From Endocalyx cinctus (taxonomy: Eukaryota; Ascomycota; Sordariomycetes; Amphisphaeriales; Apiosporaceae): 64,000 bases of DNA. A program made the translations under genes and the position numbers. The stretch spans positions 4,912,171-4,976,170 of the forward strand of contig BCKC01000002.1 in the NCBI GenBank assembly GCA_001600455.1, in the 5' to 3' direction. Shown here piece by piece: positions 20,872 through 31,889 of the stretch (positions are counted from its first letter, which is position 1; each line of letters opens with the position of its first letter). Under the pieces are notes generated by a model, which was not told the DNA's origin, ran no database searches, and saw only the letters and a list, made by a program, of their open reading frames with translations.

Positions 20872-22092
20872 ATGATGTCTTTCTTATCTGGCGTTTCGAG
20901 CGCTATCCTCGATACACGGCAAGATGTTGCTGCGGATACTCTAGAGTCCGTAACTACGGCCACCGTAGAGTGCGACTCGGGAAACGAATTTGATGGCCGA
21001 ATAGGCATACGGATTTCCTCAATATTTGTCATATTAGTCGGTTCCTTCCTCGGCGCCGTATTACCCGTTATCCTGGCTAGGGGCTCAAAAATGAAGGTAA
21101 ACGGCACGGCATTTTTCATCGCTAAATACTTTGGTTCGGGCGTTATCATCGGGACGGCGTTCCTGCATCTCTTGTCACCCGCTTTTGCGGCCTTGAACTC
21201 TGCTTGCCTACCTGACGGTCCGCTCAAGAAGTACGACTTCGCAGCCGGCATTACCCTCATCACCGTCCTCTTGATGTTTACTATCGAACTCATCGCTAGT
21301 CGTTTCGACCTCTTCGGTGGCCACTCTCACGACGATGATCCTTCGCATTCGGCCTTGGCCGCCCTTAAGAAAGGTGCCAAAAACTCGACTGATTCGCATG
21401 AATCTCAAGTTTTAGCGACTTTGCCTCACCGTGGGTCAAACGATGTTGAATCCAACGGCCAAGATCCCGTCGCTGGGCCAGTTACCGACACGAATAGCTT
21501 CCGTGCTCCGGGCCTTCCAAATGACGTCAGTTATCCTCCAGGAGGAGAGGATCATCTCGGACACCAGCGCGAGCACGCTGATGATAATAGCCACAAGATG
21601 TTTGCGGCTCAAATGACGGCCATATTTATTCTAGAGTTTGGTGTGATATTTCACAGCATATTCATTGGCTTGACTCTTGCTGTCGCTGGCGACGAGTTCA
21701 CCGTCCTTTATGTCGTGCTTGTGTTCCACCAGACTTTCGAAGGTCTCGGTCTAGGGTCTCGGCTGGCTACTGCGCAATGGCCACAGTCCAAGAGATTCAT
21801 GCCCTACCTATTAGGTATTGGGTATGCCCTCAGCACTCCCATCGCAATCGCCATAGGCCTCGGTGTGCGATACTCGCTGCAGCCCGGCAGTCCCAAGAGC
21901 CTTATCATCAATGGCGTGTTTGATTCCATCAGTGCTGGTATTCTGATATATACCGGCTTAGTGGAGCTACTTGCGCACGAGTTCATGTTCAACTCACACA
22001 TGCGCGACGCCGGCTTAAAAGTGCAACTCTATGCCCTCGCTTGCGTTACACTCGGCGCTGGATTGATGGCCGTGCTCGCCATATGGGCGTAA
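20872..22092 (+). CDS. ZIP-family zinc (iron-regulated) transporter
   Basis: An intronless 406-residue frame; the start is one of two adjacent ATGs (20872 or 20875). The family is the plasma-membrane ZIP type, similar to fungal Zrt1/Zrt2, which import Zn2+. About eight membrane helices are visible. A long cytosolic variable loop (about 145-245) carries HSHDDDPSH (151-159) and further His-rich patches. The conserved metal-site helices are HSIFIGL (H261) and HQTFEGLGLG (H286, E290). The C-terminus ends on the last helix (LMAVLAIWA). Five zinc-response-like elements lie upstream, which suggests induction under zinc limitation. Only the elements are seen; the regulation is inferred. It converges with the deaminase-like gene. 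Confidence 0.95.
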   Translation: MMSFLSGVSSAILDTRQDVAADTLESVTTATVECDSGNEFDGRIGIRISSIFVILVGSFLGAVLPVILARGSKMKVNGTAFFIAKYFGSGVIIGTAFLHLLSPAFAALNSACLPDGPLKKYDFAAGITLITVLLMFTIELIASRFDLFGGHSHDDDPSHSALAALKKGAKNSTDSHESQVLATLPHRGSNDVESNGQDPVAGPVTDTNSFRAPGLPNDVSYPPGGEDHLGHQREHADDNSHKMFAAQMTAIFILEFGVIFHSIFIGLTLAVAGDEFTVLYVVLVFHQTFEGLGLGSRLATAQWPQSKRFMPYLLGIGYALSTPIAIAIGLGVRYSLQPGSPKSLIINGVFDSISAGILIYTGLVELLAHEFMFNSHMRDAGLKVQLYALACVTLGAGLMAVLAIWA

Positions 22093-23902
22093 TTTCTGGT
22101 CGTGTTCCTGCACCCGCAATAATTAAATCAGCCATAACTAATAAGGGAAACAAAGGTCAGTTTCGCTAAGAACGTGTTGATTCGATGTAGCACGAGGTAT
22201 AAGAGGGGGAGATGGTAAATGAGGGAAGGGGAAGAGAGAGGGGGGGAAACAATCAGAGGAGGAAAACGGCCGTGTCAAGTACCCTCGTCACTAGGGTCTA
22301 ACGATCCACCTCCATCTGTCCTATGCACACTTACCTCTCTCCAAGTATTGATTTTTTAGGAGGTTTTAGAGACCCGCCTCTTGTGTGACGGGGTGGCGAA
22401 GTGAGAAGGAAGGTTTGCGATTTATGATCATAGATGTAATGAATAATGACAGGCCGGGAAAGTGTAAGTCAATTGATTGGTTGATTGATTGATTATGGAT
22501 GGGAAGAAAAACATTCCCCTCTTCCCAGCCGGATAAAAAACCAGAACAAAAAAAAAGAGGACTGTTAGTCAGCTGATTCTAAGGTGATCGGTATTTTTTT
22601 TTCTCTTCCTTCAATGATACCAAGATCAAATAAAATAGAGCCATTATACAAGAAACCAGATACATCTCACCTAGTCTTTTAAGTTTTATCCGAAGCCACG
22701 ATATTTCTCCCTAGATATATACCTATCATATAAGGGCCTGTTTGTTCTGTTGCTCTTATAGTCCATGAAAAGGGCCACTGGATTCAGAATCACGTTTACT
22801 TAGTAATTATCACGATGCCGGAAGATCTGAAGCAAGACATATACTGATACCATTCCACCTACCTATTTTCTTCTTGCTTATGTCCTGTATAATGCCGGGA
22901 ATACCCATTTCTGACTCGGGGGAAAGCAGACAGCGACGAGGAAGAATTAACTGGGCAATATCGTCTTCTGGCATTCTTCATTGTTTGGTCTCGCATTTAC
23001 TGGGCGAAGCATAAACTGGTCGTTCACTCTGGTCCACTGGAGCCATATAGTCATGTGAGAGGAGTTGAACCATCCCTAGTATAGAAAGGGGCGTGGGAAA
23101 CTACTACAAGTAAGTCCATCATACAGAAGATGAATATTAATAATTAAAAGCCTCGAAACAATGTTGTGGGCGAAATAGTTACCTCATGGAGAATATTCAT
23201 TATGTCTCAATTATCATCGTTTGTGTTAACGATGTAAGACTATACGTATGCTATTAGAGAATACCATATGCGAAGGCAATCGTGACAAGCAACATAATTC
23301 ATTTACAATAGATATGAACTCCGTTATCCTTCCATCCTCCTGCAGCCCACCAAGGGCGCTTAGACATCAATCATTACGCCATTGATATCTGTCCACCAAT
23401 GCTCACATACTTTTTGTGATCTTAATCTCCAGCTCTTGCCGAGCTTCTTGAGGATATTCCTAAACCCCATCCCATCATGAAAAGCCTTTCAGTCATCATG
23501 TTTCCCTGTAACGATATTAATAGGCGCAGTTCTTTTTTTTTTATTTTTTTTAGAACCTTTGTCGTGCATTACTTTGCGTATGTGACAGAAATCCTGTAAG
23601 AAGTCATAATTATATAAATATGGTTTGGAGGCAAACTTTTAGAAACATTTATAACGACGAAGGCGCGCCAGGTCTAAGTCAAAATCCAGAGTTGTTTCCG
23701 TGGAGAGTAATGAATAATGAGGGGGGAAAGATAAGAAGGTAAAATAAGAGGACAATATTCTTTGCTGATAGGAGTGAAAAGACTGTAATAGGTTTTTGAG
23801 CTCCCAGAAGACATATGCTTGTGGTTGGCATCTTTACTGCCTAAATTAATAAGGTTGAAAAATGGTAGTGATGCTAGACACTTTCAGCGCCAGTCAATTT
23901 AT
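22093..23902. other. Convergent intergenic interval
   Basis: 1.8 kb between the 3' ends of the ZIP and deaminase-like genes. It contains GATT repeats (about 22471-22492) and G/A-rich tracts. I see no gene. Confidence 0.6.
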
Positions 23903-25478
23903 TCAAGGCATAAAACGAAACTCTTCGAGCCTTTTGCGTGCTTGCGACGCAGTGACAGGAGCGCTGGTTTTCGCTCTACCTCTCTTCGCCTCCGCTTTCA
24001 TGGCCTGGTACAAGCCAGGTCTCCACCTCAAAGGTCGAGACTGACTTATGCGGCTTGATCTGAAAGGTAGTATATTTTCTTTCGAGGTAGCGTCCCTTCT
24101 ATTTACACTCCCTTGTTGCTGATGATAGATTCTTTCCTGTGGATGAAGCTGCTTGTATGCGCCGGACTGCTCAGGTGAGTTGGTGATAGTGTTATCACTG
24201 TCATCTTCATTCGGAATATCGCTATGAAAGTTTTTGTGAAGGGTCTGAGAGGCCGATTTTCTATTTAAATCGTAAGGAGCGGCATCGATATCCATTGTGA
24301 CGTTTAAATGATCCTCTGTATCGATGTTTATTCGAGAGTTGAAGGGAGTATAGTATTTCGGCAATTCCCATACCGGGGTACCTTTACGATATCGTGAGTC
24401 TAGCTCGTCGTAGTTTTCCAAGACTCTCGAGGACATGTTTCCATATACGTCTTGACTGCTGAGGGTTCTCTTTGAGCTAGGCCATCTCATCGGCGGGCGT
24501 CCGGGGGTTCGTGGCAATAGACTAGAACTGGAACCTTGTTCCAGTACCTCGTTTCTTGGGGTATCATGTACTTCATTAAGCGGGCGTAACTGTCGCTGGT
24601 TCTGATATGGTAGGGGGACAGTTTCGTTTGTATCATCATCGGAATCAGCAAAAACAGTACCGATGGTATCGAAGCGTACGCCTCGTGCGTTTCTGAGCTT
24701 ATGGACGGGGCCGATGCCCGCATCCTCGTTTACTTGAAAGCCAATTCCCGTATACTGACTTAGGGTATTAAGGAATTTTATACATGGACGGCATACTTGA
24801 GAGTCTATGATAATCACCGCAGATCGGCGATTGCCAATCTTAAAGTTGTCCCGACGAAGCCTCCTCAAGTTTTGTATGCACCACTCCTGCGTAACATCAG
24901 GTATACCGCAGGCTTTCTTCAATGTATCTACACAATACCAAGTTGCTAGCAGGATTTCGACACTAGAGACAAAAATGTTAATGTTAGTAAATGATCTTTA
25001 ACCCTTACCATATACTGGAGAGTCGCAGAAATTCAACACAGGGGATCAATTAAGCCTCGAAAACTAGGTAATAATTTGAGAAGCGTGAGGGAGTCAAAGG
25101 TACTTACTGGCCTGCATGAGCCCTTCCTCGGTGCTCATCTTCGGCTGGTAGGTTTCCATTGTCATACTTAGATCCGCCAAATGGATATCCAAGCAAATTC
25201 GCAACCTCATACAAAGCGATGCGGTTCCATTTTTCATTATCCAGAGACAATTTGTCATGCTCGGACCCTGTGGTCCAACCAGAATGGGCGGTCATTAGTA
25301 CATCGCTCTCATTCTTTGCCATAATAATACCGATTGTTTTTGATCGACCGATATTCATGCCGGTGTTAATACTACCGACTCGGGCATAAATGTCCATGTT
25401 TTTGCCTCTTTTCGCTATCTTCAAGTCGTAGTATCCGACATCACCGCCATGAGGTACAATGGAAAGCGGTACTGCCAT
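23903..25478 (-). CDS. Cytidine-deaminase-fold protein (SsdA/SNAD-like HxE...CxxC), disordered C-terminal tail
   Basis: Exon 1 is 25108-25478 and exon 2 is 23903-24962, giving 476 residues. The intron (GTAAGTAC...CTCTAG) splits the histidine codon CA|T. The spliced protein reads RAHAGHVEILLATWYC, and 54 residues later SQVCRPCIKFL. H124-V-E126 with C181-R-P-C184 is the zinc-binding and proton-shuttle signature of the cytidine deaminase fold. The closest families I know are fungal proteins labelled 'single-strand DNA deaminase toxin A-like C-terminal domain' and SNAD-type deaminases, which derive from bacterial toxin deaminases. The tail after residue 210 is long, polar and probably disordered, ending in a basic stretch. 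No signal peptide is seen. ATG 25478 (AAATATGGC) has a better context than in-frame ATG 25517, which would give 489 residues. Nucleic-acid editing or mutagenic activity is inferred. Confidence 0.75.
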
Positions 25479-25823
25479 ATTTAAATAGATCCTAGAGTGA
25501 AGAACTTTGTATAGCATATAAAAGAAGTGTGAGGGTCTGCTTTCTTCAATTGCGAGAGGAATCTATCTCTGTTGATATCAGAAGTGCTTTTTTCTCCAAG
25601 GCAGGAAAGGGATGGATTGAAGGTAAAGTGAATAAGGGAAGATATATTCCTAAGGTGCCTACCAAAGCTGAGTGTATGTTGCTGCGTAAATATCAGCTGA
25701 CGGATGCAAGGAATAGAGTAATATAATAATATATAGTGAAAATAGAACGTGAGTTGAAGTAGAAATGAGGTGACGAGAGAAGAGCTGTGATATGGATGTT
25801 AGATGGATTTATGGATGGATGTG

Positions 25824-25920
25824 TATGAAGTATGAAGTATGAAGTATGAAGTATGAAGTATGAAGTATGAAGTATGAAGTATGAAGTATGAAGTATGAAG
25901 TATGAAGTATGAAGTATGAA
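25824..25920 (+). repeat. (TATGAAG)14 heptamer array
   Basis: Nearly 14 perfect tandem copies of a 7-bp unit, 350-440 bp upstream of the deaminase-like start. Perfect identity suggests recent expansion. Confidence 0.95.
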
Positions 25921-26416
25921 ATGAATTCCAAGGTTGTACGCATGGGAAATAATCACAAGAGACGGAAGGAAAGGTCAATGCAAACAAGTTGGTTGCAGCT
26001 ACCCGTCAATATATGAAGATACATTTACTTAGGTAGGTCCACTGCTTATTTACTTAAGTCACCGTTTTCTGAGGAAAGTCCACGGGTATACCTGGATTGT
26101 GCATATAAATTCGAAGAAAAACACTTGGTAGGTTAGATATTGGGTAGTAGGTTGGTGATTGATGGCTTCTTTTTTTTTTTTTTTTATCTGTTTTCAAGAT
26201 TTGACCTTAACTTACTTGATAAATTATTTGTAGTAGACAAATTAGAACTCGTGTTTATAGTCGGCATAAAGGAATGTTTGGAATTTATTTAGGGGTCGAA
26301 AGCTAAAGATATAATGTGTGTTTGACACCTATGTGCTTAATATCTTATTAAGTTTAGATATCTGTGATAGCTGCTATATATGTAAGTTTACAGGCTAAGA
26401 TGTAATTAGTGACTGC

Positions 26417-26418
<2 letters not shown>

Positions 26419-26449
<31 letters not shown>
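26419..26449 (+). repeat. (AG)n microsatellite
   Basis: About 15 AG units in the gene-free interval between the deaminase-like gene and rps19. Confidence 0.9.
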
Positions 26450-26453
<4 letters not shown>

Positions 26454-26934
26454 AAGAGTTCTTGGTTAAAATCAAAGGCATACAATCTTTTTTCCCGAGG
26501 ATACTTAATATAGTTCAATATCCTAACCTAGATATCACCGGACCATGCACAAAATAATCGTGTCAGGTATCATGTCCAGGCTCTGATCTTGGTATTGTGC
26601 ACTGGACAAGGCGCACGTAATAATATTATGTGGCAAAGACGAGAGGCTGCAATTATCCTAAGACGAGATACACTATTACGCATCTATCTGGAAGAGAAGA
26701 GGAAACTCGTGGAATCGATTCCTTTTGGGTGGTAGCTATCATGATCCAGGTCAACAGTAGACCTAATGAAGACTAGCAGGACTATACCGGTAGTGTAAGT
26801 CCACCAAGTAGAAGAAACATGATATTTTGGGCAAGTTGTGTATAAATAACAGAGTAACAAATATATTCAGCCGTTTTCAGACGCCGTTCCCTATGCTACC
26901 TAGCCCGTACCCGTCATTTAGCGTGGTATATAAT

Positions 26935-27882
26935 TTACTCGTCATCAGAGTCCTCCTCCTCGGCCTCGGCCGTGGTCTGAGCAATACCTGGAAATATGTT
27001 AGTATTCAATTATCCAGCATTGAAAGAGACCTCTTTTCATCACTTACGGTCCAAATCTCGCTGGCCGGACTGGGTAATTCTTCGTCCACCCTTCTCCTCG
27101 TCCTGCTCCAATACACCAATCTTCTCAAGAGCCTGCATGATCTTGCGGTCGACGCTACCGCTGGCATCTACGTGGTGAGAGGGAGCGACACCTCGGTTCT
27201 TGGCGGTACCGTGGACTTTTCGTAGACGACCGACACCAACAGTCTTTCGCATGTAAACGTGTCTCGCGACGGCGGCAGCTAGGGGAACTATGTTAGATGG
27301 ATCGCACGAGATAGGCAGAATTTTCATTACCTCTAACGTAAAACCACTGTAAGAAAAAAAATAAATTAGCATGGCTCAAAGGTACAAGATCTTGTCGAGG
27401 TCACCCAAAGGTGACTGGGTTGGATCATAACTTACGTCGGGATCTTGGGGAGGAAGCTACGTTGTACGTTAGTCAGTTCGCGATGTCAAATGTTGCGAGT
27501 AAATTACACACCTCTCGGGACGGACCAGTCTTGACAGTGTCTACCCAACCGGGGATGGGCAGCTTGCCCTGTCGCTTCAAGAAGTTCGCATACGCAGAGC
27601 TATACATTTCAACGTGAAGTCAGAAAAATAAACATCTTAAAAGATATCGGGTTGATTGAGTTTAGCAAACTTACATGAACTTCTGTGCTAAATTCATTGA
27701 AGACCCAGTAATTAGCACATTCCGTCATCAGAAGTCTTTCGACCCCCTCACGCCTGCTCCCCTTCCCAAATTTTGGCGATCGAAAATTTCGGGTATTTGG
27801 GTCATGATGCAGTTTTGGTTCGTCGCGATACGTAGTTAAAAAACTCACCGTCCACGTCTCTCACTGAAATTCCACCTGTCAT
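26935..27882 (-). CDS. rps19: 40S ribosomal protein eS19 (RPS19)
   Basis: Seven exons in transcription order: 27849-27882, 27675-27687, 27512-27599, 27436-27456, 27331-27346, 27048-27278, 26935-26987. The total is 456 nt, giving 151 residues. The joined protein reads MTGGISVRDVDAQKFISAYANFLKRQGKLPIPGWVDTVKTGPSRE and on through [36 protein letters not shown] to an acidic C-terminus, which is eS19 throughout. eS19 is needed for 18S rRNA maturation and sits on the head of the small subunit. Exons 2, 4 and 5 are only 13, 21 and 16 nt long, each bounded by good GT and AG sites and required by frame and family alignment. Heavily intron-split 5' ends are usual for fungal ribosomal protein genes. Confidence 0.95.
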
Positions 27883-28947
27883 ATTTGCGTTTGTGCCTGG
27901 GGAGTGTGATAAGGTTGAATAGACTGGAATAAAGATTGAGGAGGGGAAGATATCAGTTGAGAATGTTTTCAATACCAGAATATTTTCTGTAGTTCAGTGA
28001 TATTGGAGGAAGTGGGGACAATCATTAGGTGGGACAATTTTACTGAAATTCTTGGCATTTATTAGGGTTTGCCCTTCATTGAATTTTTTTTTTTTTTTTT
28101 TTCCCTCTAAAAAAAAAAAAAGGTCTACCGAATAAAGTTTCAGCTGCGAACAGTTGAATTCATCTTTGGTTACATTCAACATAATATGGAGCACATAGCA
28201 CATAGGTAGTGGACCAAAAACAAGTACTTACCGAAATCCCTGTCAAGTGCGTCTACGGAGGGCTCGAGTACCCGTAATAGGTACCTAGGTACCTAGGTAG
28301 TAAGGTACTCTACGTTATACGTACCGTAACCTTGTCTCTAAAGTACCCAGGCTGCCAGGATACTTATATCCATACGTGTACGGAGTATGAATGGCTAGGC
28401 GTCTTACTTGAATAGTTCAGTCCACTGCTACCTGCTCAGGTGGTAGTTTAGGTTACCTAGGTATTACCTCCTACATAGGTCCACGGGTATCGTCTATGCC
28501 CTCAAGTCACGACTATCAAGTGAGCTACAAAACTTAATGATCTATTCTGATTCTGGCCTTCAATTTCACTTTCAATAAAGCACTAGATTTTCTGTCGCTC
28601 AATGATGATCTGAGCACTAAACTATCAAATTCAGAGTTAGCCACAAAAGATCGTTTACTAGTTGGCATGATTTCGACAATAGAAGACGGCATGGCCGCCT
28701 CCAGTGAGGCTTTAGAGTTTAGAATAAATACATTAGGTAGGTAATAGTCTAAGCTACGAGAGTAAATATGATACGATGGCCTCAAGCAAGAGTAGTGTAA
28801 ACTATCAAGCCGAGTAGGCTTTTAAAATGGTTATAAGAAGGGATGAACTCCCCACGTCTTCCGTCTCTTTTTATTTCAAACAAGTACTGTGAATCTTCAA
28901 AAGTTAAATCTCCCCGGCAATCCTCTTTCAGCAACTCTTGAAAAATC
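27883..28947. other. Divergent intergenic interval with motif island
   Basis: Promoter side of rps19 on the left and of the 217-residue hypothetical gene on the right. It contains a T-run/A-run hairpin-like tract (28086-28122) and a TACCTAGG island (28267-28480). Confidence 0.6.
28267..28480. repeat. TACCTAGGTA-type motif island
   Basis: Includes TAGGTACCTAGGTACCTAGG (28279-28298) and further scattered copies up to 28470. Confidence 0.7.
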
Positions 28948-29601
28948 ATGGATGAGAAAGGTCATATTCATCCCTCCCGCACACGAGATGACTCTGCTGG
29001 GACTAATCAAAGTCTTTTGAAGAGGATCTTGGGCAAGTTGATTAAGAGTACGCCTACTTTAGACCCATTGGCAATCTACGAATACGACGACACCCTCGAT
29101 ATTATCCAAATCCGATGGGAGACGAGAGTCTACCAGTACTGGGAAGCTTACTGGAGAAGGACGTATTCAAAGAAAGATCCCTCAATCGAACATTCGTCGG
29201 TATTGTCATTCCAGAAGGACGTTGTGAATTTCTTCAGTTTTCTAGGAATCAAATTTGATCAATTGCAAGCTACTCGGAGGAAGAGAAAAATTGATGAATA
29301 CTATCGACCTCGCCTGTCATTGAAGCCTACGGAATCCACCGCTTCCACCAGCTGTCCAATTGATCTGGATAAAATGGCCTCCTCTTGGGACCTCTGGAGC
29401 GTTTGCGAACATCAGACGAGACCATACTCGAAGAAAACCTCGTTTATTAACACCACGGTCACGGACTACTATTCGTACGACGGCATACTCAGACTACGCA
29501 AGATTGCACTAAATTCGAACGGTCCATCACCGTGCAAGAAGGTCTGCCTCGAGGAATTGAACAGTATGAAACAACGCATTCCCTGTCTTGTCGTTTATTA
29601 G
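28948..29601 (+). CDS. Hypothetical protein, 217 residues
   Basis: A single-exon frame I do not recognise. The composition is protein-like: a polar N-terminus, then a helical aromatic-rich middle (YQYWEAYWRRTYSKKD, then FQKDVVNFFSFLGIKF), a basic patch (ATRRKRKIDEYYRPR) and a C-terminus with four cysteines, two of them as CKKVC. No signal peptide or membrane helix is seen. The ATG has a good context (AAATCATGGATG). It could be a lineage-specific gene. It is divergent from rps19 and has no informative partner. Confidence 0.5.
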   Translation: MDEKGHIHPSRTRDDSAGTNQSLLKRILGKLIKSTPTLDPLAIYEYDDTLDIIQIRWETRVYQYWEAYWRRTYSKKDPSIEHSSVLSFQKDVVNFFSFLGIKFDQLQATRRKRKIDEYYRPRLSLKPTESTASTSCPIDLDKMASSWDLWSVCEHQTRPYSKKTSFINTTVTDYYSYDGILRLRKIALNSNGPSPCKKVCLEELNSMKQRIPCLVVY

Positions 29602-30386
29602 AACGTGCGCCTATCGTATCAGTGGTTGGGGACAGGAATTCGTGCGAATTTCTTTAGCAGATTGTCAGATATGATGGATGAATGGCTTTGATCATCTTGT
29701 TACTCGACGTCTTCTTGGAGTTTGGAGAGTCAACTTGCGTGCTTTATATTTTTTAGGTCTGCCTTACCATGCTTATATTGAGTTAAGGTCTTTTTTTTTT
29801 TTTTTTTAATTCTACAGTGTTTCAAGTGGGGATTAATAGCAACAAGAGTATTCCGGATATGTAACACTTCATCTTTCCCTCTTCAACATTATCTTAGTCA
29901 ACGATGACTATCAGGTAGAAATCTGTCAAATTGCCATAACATATCGGGAGTAAAGACGACATCGTCCTTTTACGAGTGCGACTGCAAGACAGAGTACTGA
30001 ATGGCATGGCTGATGAAAGCTGAAGTAACTTCGAGGTTTCACTGCACGTATTTATGTAAAGCCTTCCGTAACTATACTTGGCAGGTGGTCATATTTAAGG
30101 TATTCTCAGGGCCCTATCAGTGAAATACTTATCGTAACTAAGTGCACTATTATGAGGTACTGGTATACTCCACGTATCTGATGGTCATAAAAGCGATATA
30201 TTTCCCGGCTGAGTCCGGGTATTGGCTGTGGAGTAGTGGTCGAGAAACTTTACGTGTGAGTGAGGAAAACCTACATAGTCCGTCAAAATAATGCCTACTA
30301 GACCTATAAAGAAGTCAATGCACCATCTTAATCGCTATCTATTACACCATACGTCCTGTTTCCATTGCCGTTTTCTCCGGATTAAA
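29602..30386. other. Intergenic interval
   Basis: AT-rich with a T-run (about 29792-29808). No gene is seen. Confidence 0.55.
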
Positions 30387-31078
30387 ATGTCTCCTTGGAA
30401 CCTAAAGTATTTGCCTTCTTTGCAGACATGCTTTTTCTGTGAGTGTGGGCAGATACTCGGGTCAAACGGGCGGCATAAACTCTCGCCTTTCGCGACGAGA
30501 TATGTGTATGTCTATCTCGTCTGGTTCCGTGAGATTGGCGTATAAACGACTTCTCGAGTTTTGATCTTGCTTGCCTCGCACTTATAGCCATCGGGATCTA
30601 ATGCATTTCTTCCTAGTTCTTGCTACGGTCCTTGAGCTGCTCTTGAGTGGGCAGGCTCTGGAGGGCGTTATCGAGTACATTCTTTTCCAGACATTCTATG
30701 AACCTCGCTTTATTAAGCCGCCGCAAGGTGATCCTAGTGAATATATCCCGGTAAGCTGGAGCCTTTCCCGTTAGATGCCATGATAAAAACGGGCAACATG
30801 TTGCCGAAGTCATAACTTTATCTATCGTGGCCAGTTCTCATTGCTAGACCGGTAAGTCGGCTATCCTGGACCCGCGCGAAGTTGGTCTCGGGGCATGCAA
30901 AATATGCGGGGATAATATTGGAATGAACTCTTCGAGTAATAAAGTGTGCTTCAACTGCCTTACAAGTGAGGGCAATATGATGAAAGGGAGCGGCCGTTGG
31001 ATGAGTATGATCTTTATGATTACTGGGACCAGTGTCACGCGGGATGCTCCAAGATATGAATCGACCCGGCCATCTTGA
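30387..31078 (+). CDS. Candidate small protein with two CxxC zinc-ribbon-like motifs
   Basis: Three exons can be joined in frame: 30387-30438, 30617-30750 and 30848-31078, total 417 nt, 138 residues. The donors are GTGAGT and GTAAGC, and the acceptors are CCTAG and GCTAG. The product begins MSPWNLKYLPSLQTCFFFLA, has a hydrophobic N-terminal half, then PRFIKPPQGDPSEYIP, and in the last exon ACKICGDN...VCFNCLTSEG. The two CxxC pairs are 15 residues apart, as in a small zinc ribbon. Both junctions preserve phase, which is unlikely by chance, but there is no family match I can name. An upstream in-frame ATG at 30291 would add 32 residues. It could be a lineage-specific gene or a decayed one. Confidence 0.4.
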
Positions 31079-31889
31079 GTGTGGACGGAACAGGATCTGG
31101 TATAAGGAGTGGTGTAAGGTTTGTAATCTCGACTGTAGCTCATGGTTAAAGGGGTCCAACAGGTACTATCAATGATGGATGCACGAGTAAGTCAAATGAT
31201 TTATATAGTAGCCAAGACATACGAGAAGAGGGTATGAAGCGATCTGGCATAATTGTTGTGCTCTTTTTCAGATTTAATTTTGACCAACCTTGCCACAACA
31301 TGGATATTTATCCATATAGAAAATTTTAGTGATTAAAGGAGTAATTTCAAGCGTAGCTCTGTAAAGTAAGAGATGAGTGGAGGACGTTTGTATGCGTGTG
31401 ATTCTTAGTATCTACTACCCTAGCCATTCTAAGATTTAAACGACAGCGACAAAGCCTGTCGATTGGTGAGAGTGACGAGTATTTTAAACTCTGGGATGGT
31501 GGTGTTTTTTCTCCAAATAGAAACTTCCAAAACTAATGTCCGTACACAGCTTCCTAAATCATAACTCGGTTGACTGCTGAATCTATACAAAATCGTTCCT
31601 AATAACACCCGATAAAACGATCAAACCAGAAAGAAAAGAAAAGAATGATAAGGAGTACTGATAAATACCGAGAACCTGTAACAACTTGACTGAGGAGAGG
31701 AATGTAATATCCACTTTTGTTGCTGTTACTGTTGAGAATAGGGGTTTCACGTGACTAAGCAAGTCACATCCACCTCCATGGATGGATCCATCTCCATGGA
31801 TCCATCCTATCCATTCCATGGACCTGCATGTTGATCCAAGCTTCCGTCTTCTACGTGTATATGTATTTCCAAGTCGAGCCACGACTTAC
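31079..31889. other. Intergenic interval with ATGGATCCAT palindromes
   Basis: No gene is seen. At 31775-31822 several overlapping copies of TCCATGGA and ATGGATCCAT form a potentially foldable palindromic cluster. Confidence 0.5.

Larger units (their letters stand above)
25479..26934. other. Intergenic, deaminase-like promoter with microsatellites
   Basis: Contains the TATGAAG heptamer array, an AG repeat and a T-run (about 26171-26185). The right end is the 3' flank of rps19. No gene is seen. Confidence 0.6.

Noticed and set aside
25824..25920. CRISPR-like array
   Set aside because: The 7-bp units are directly tandem with no spacers; it is a simple microsatellite in a eukaryote.
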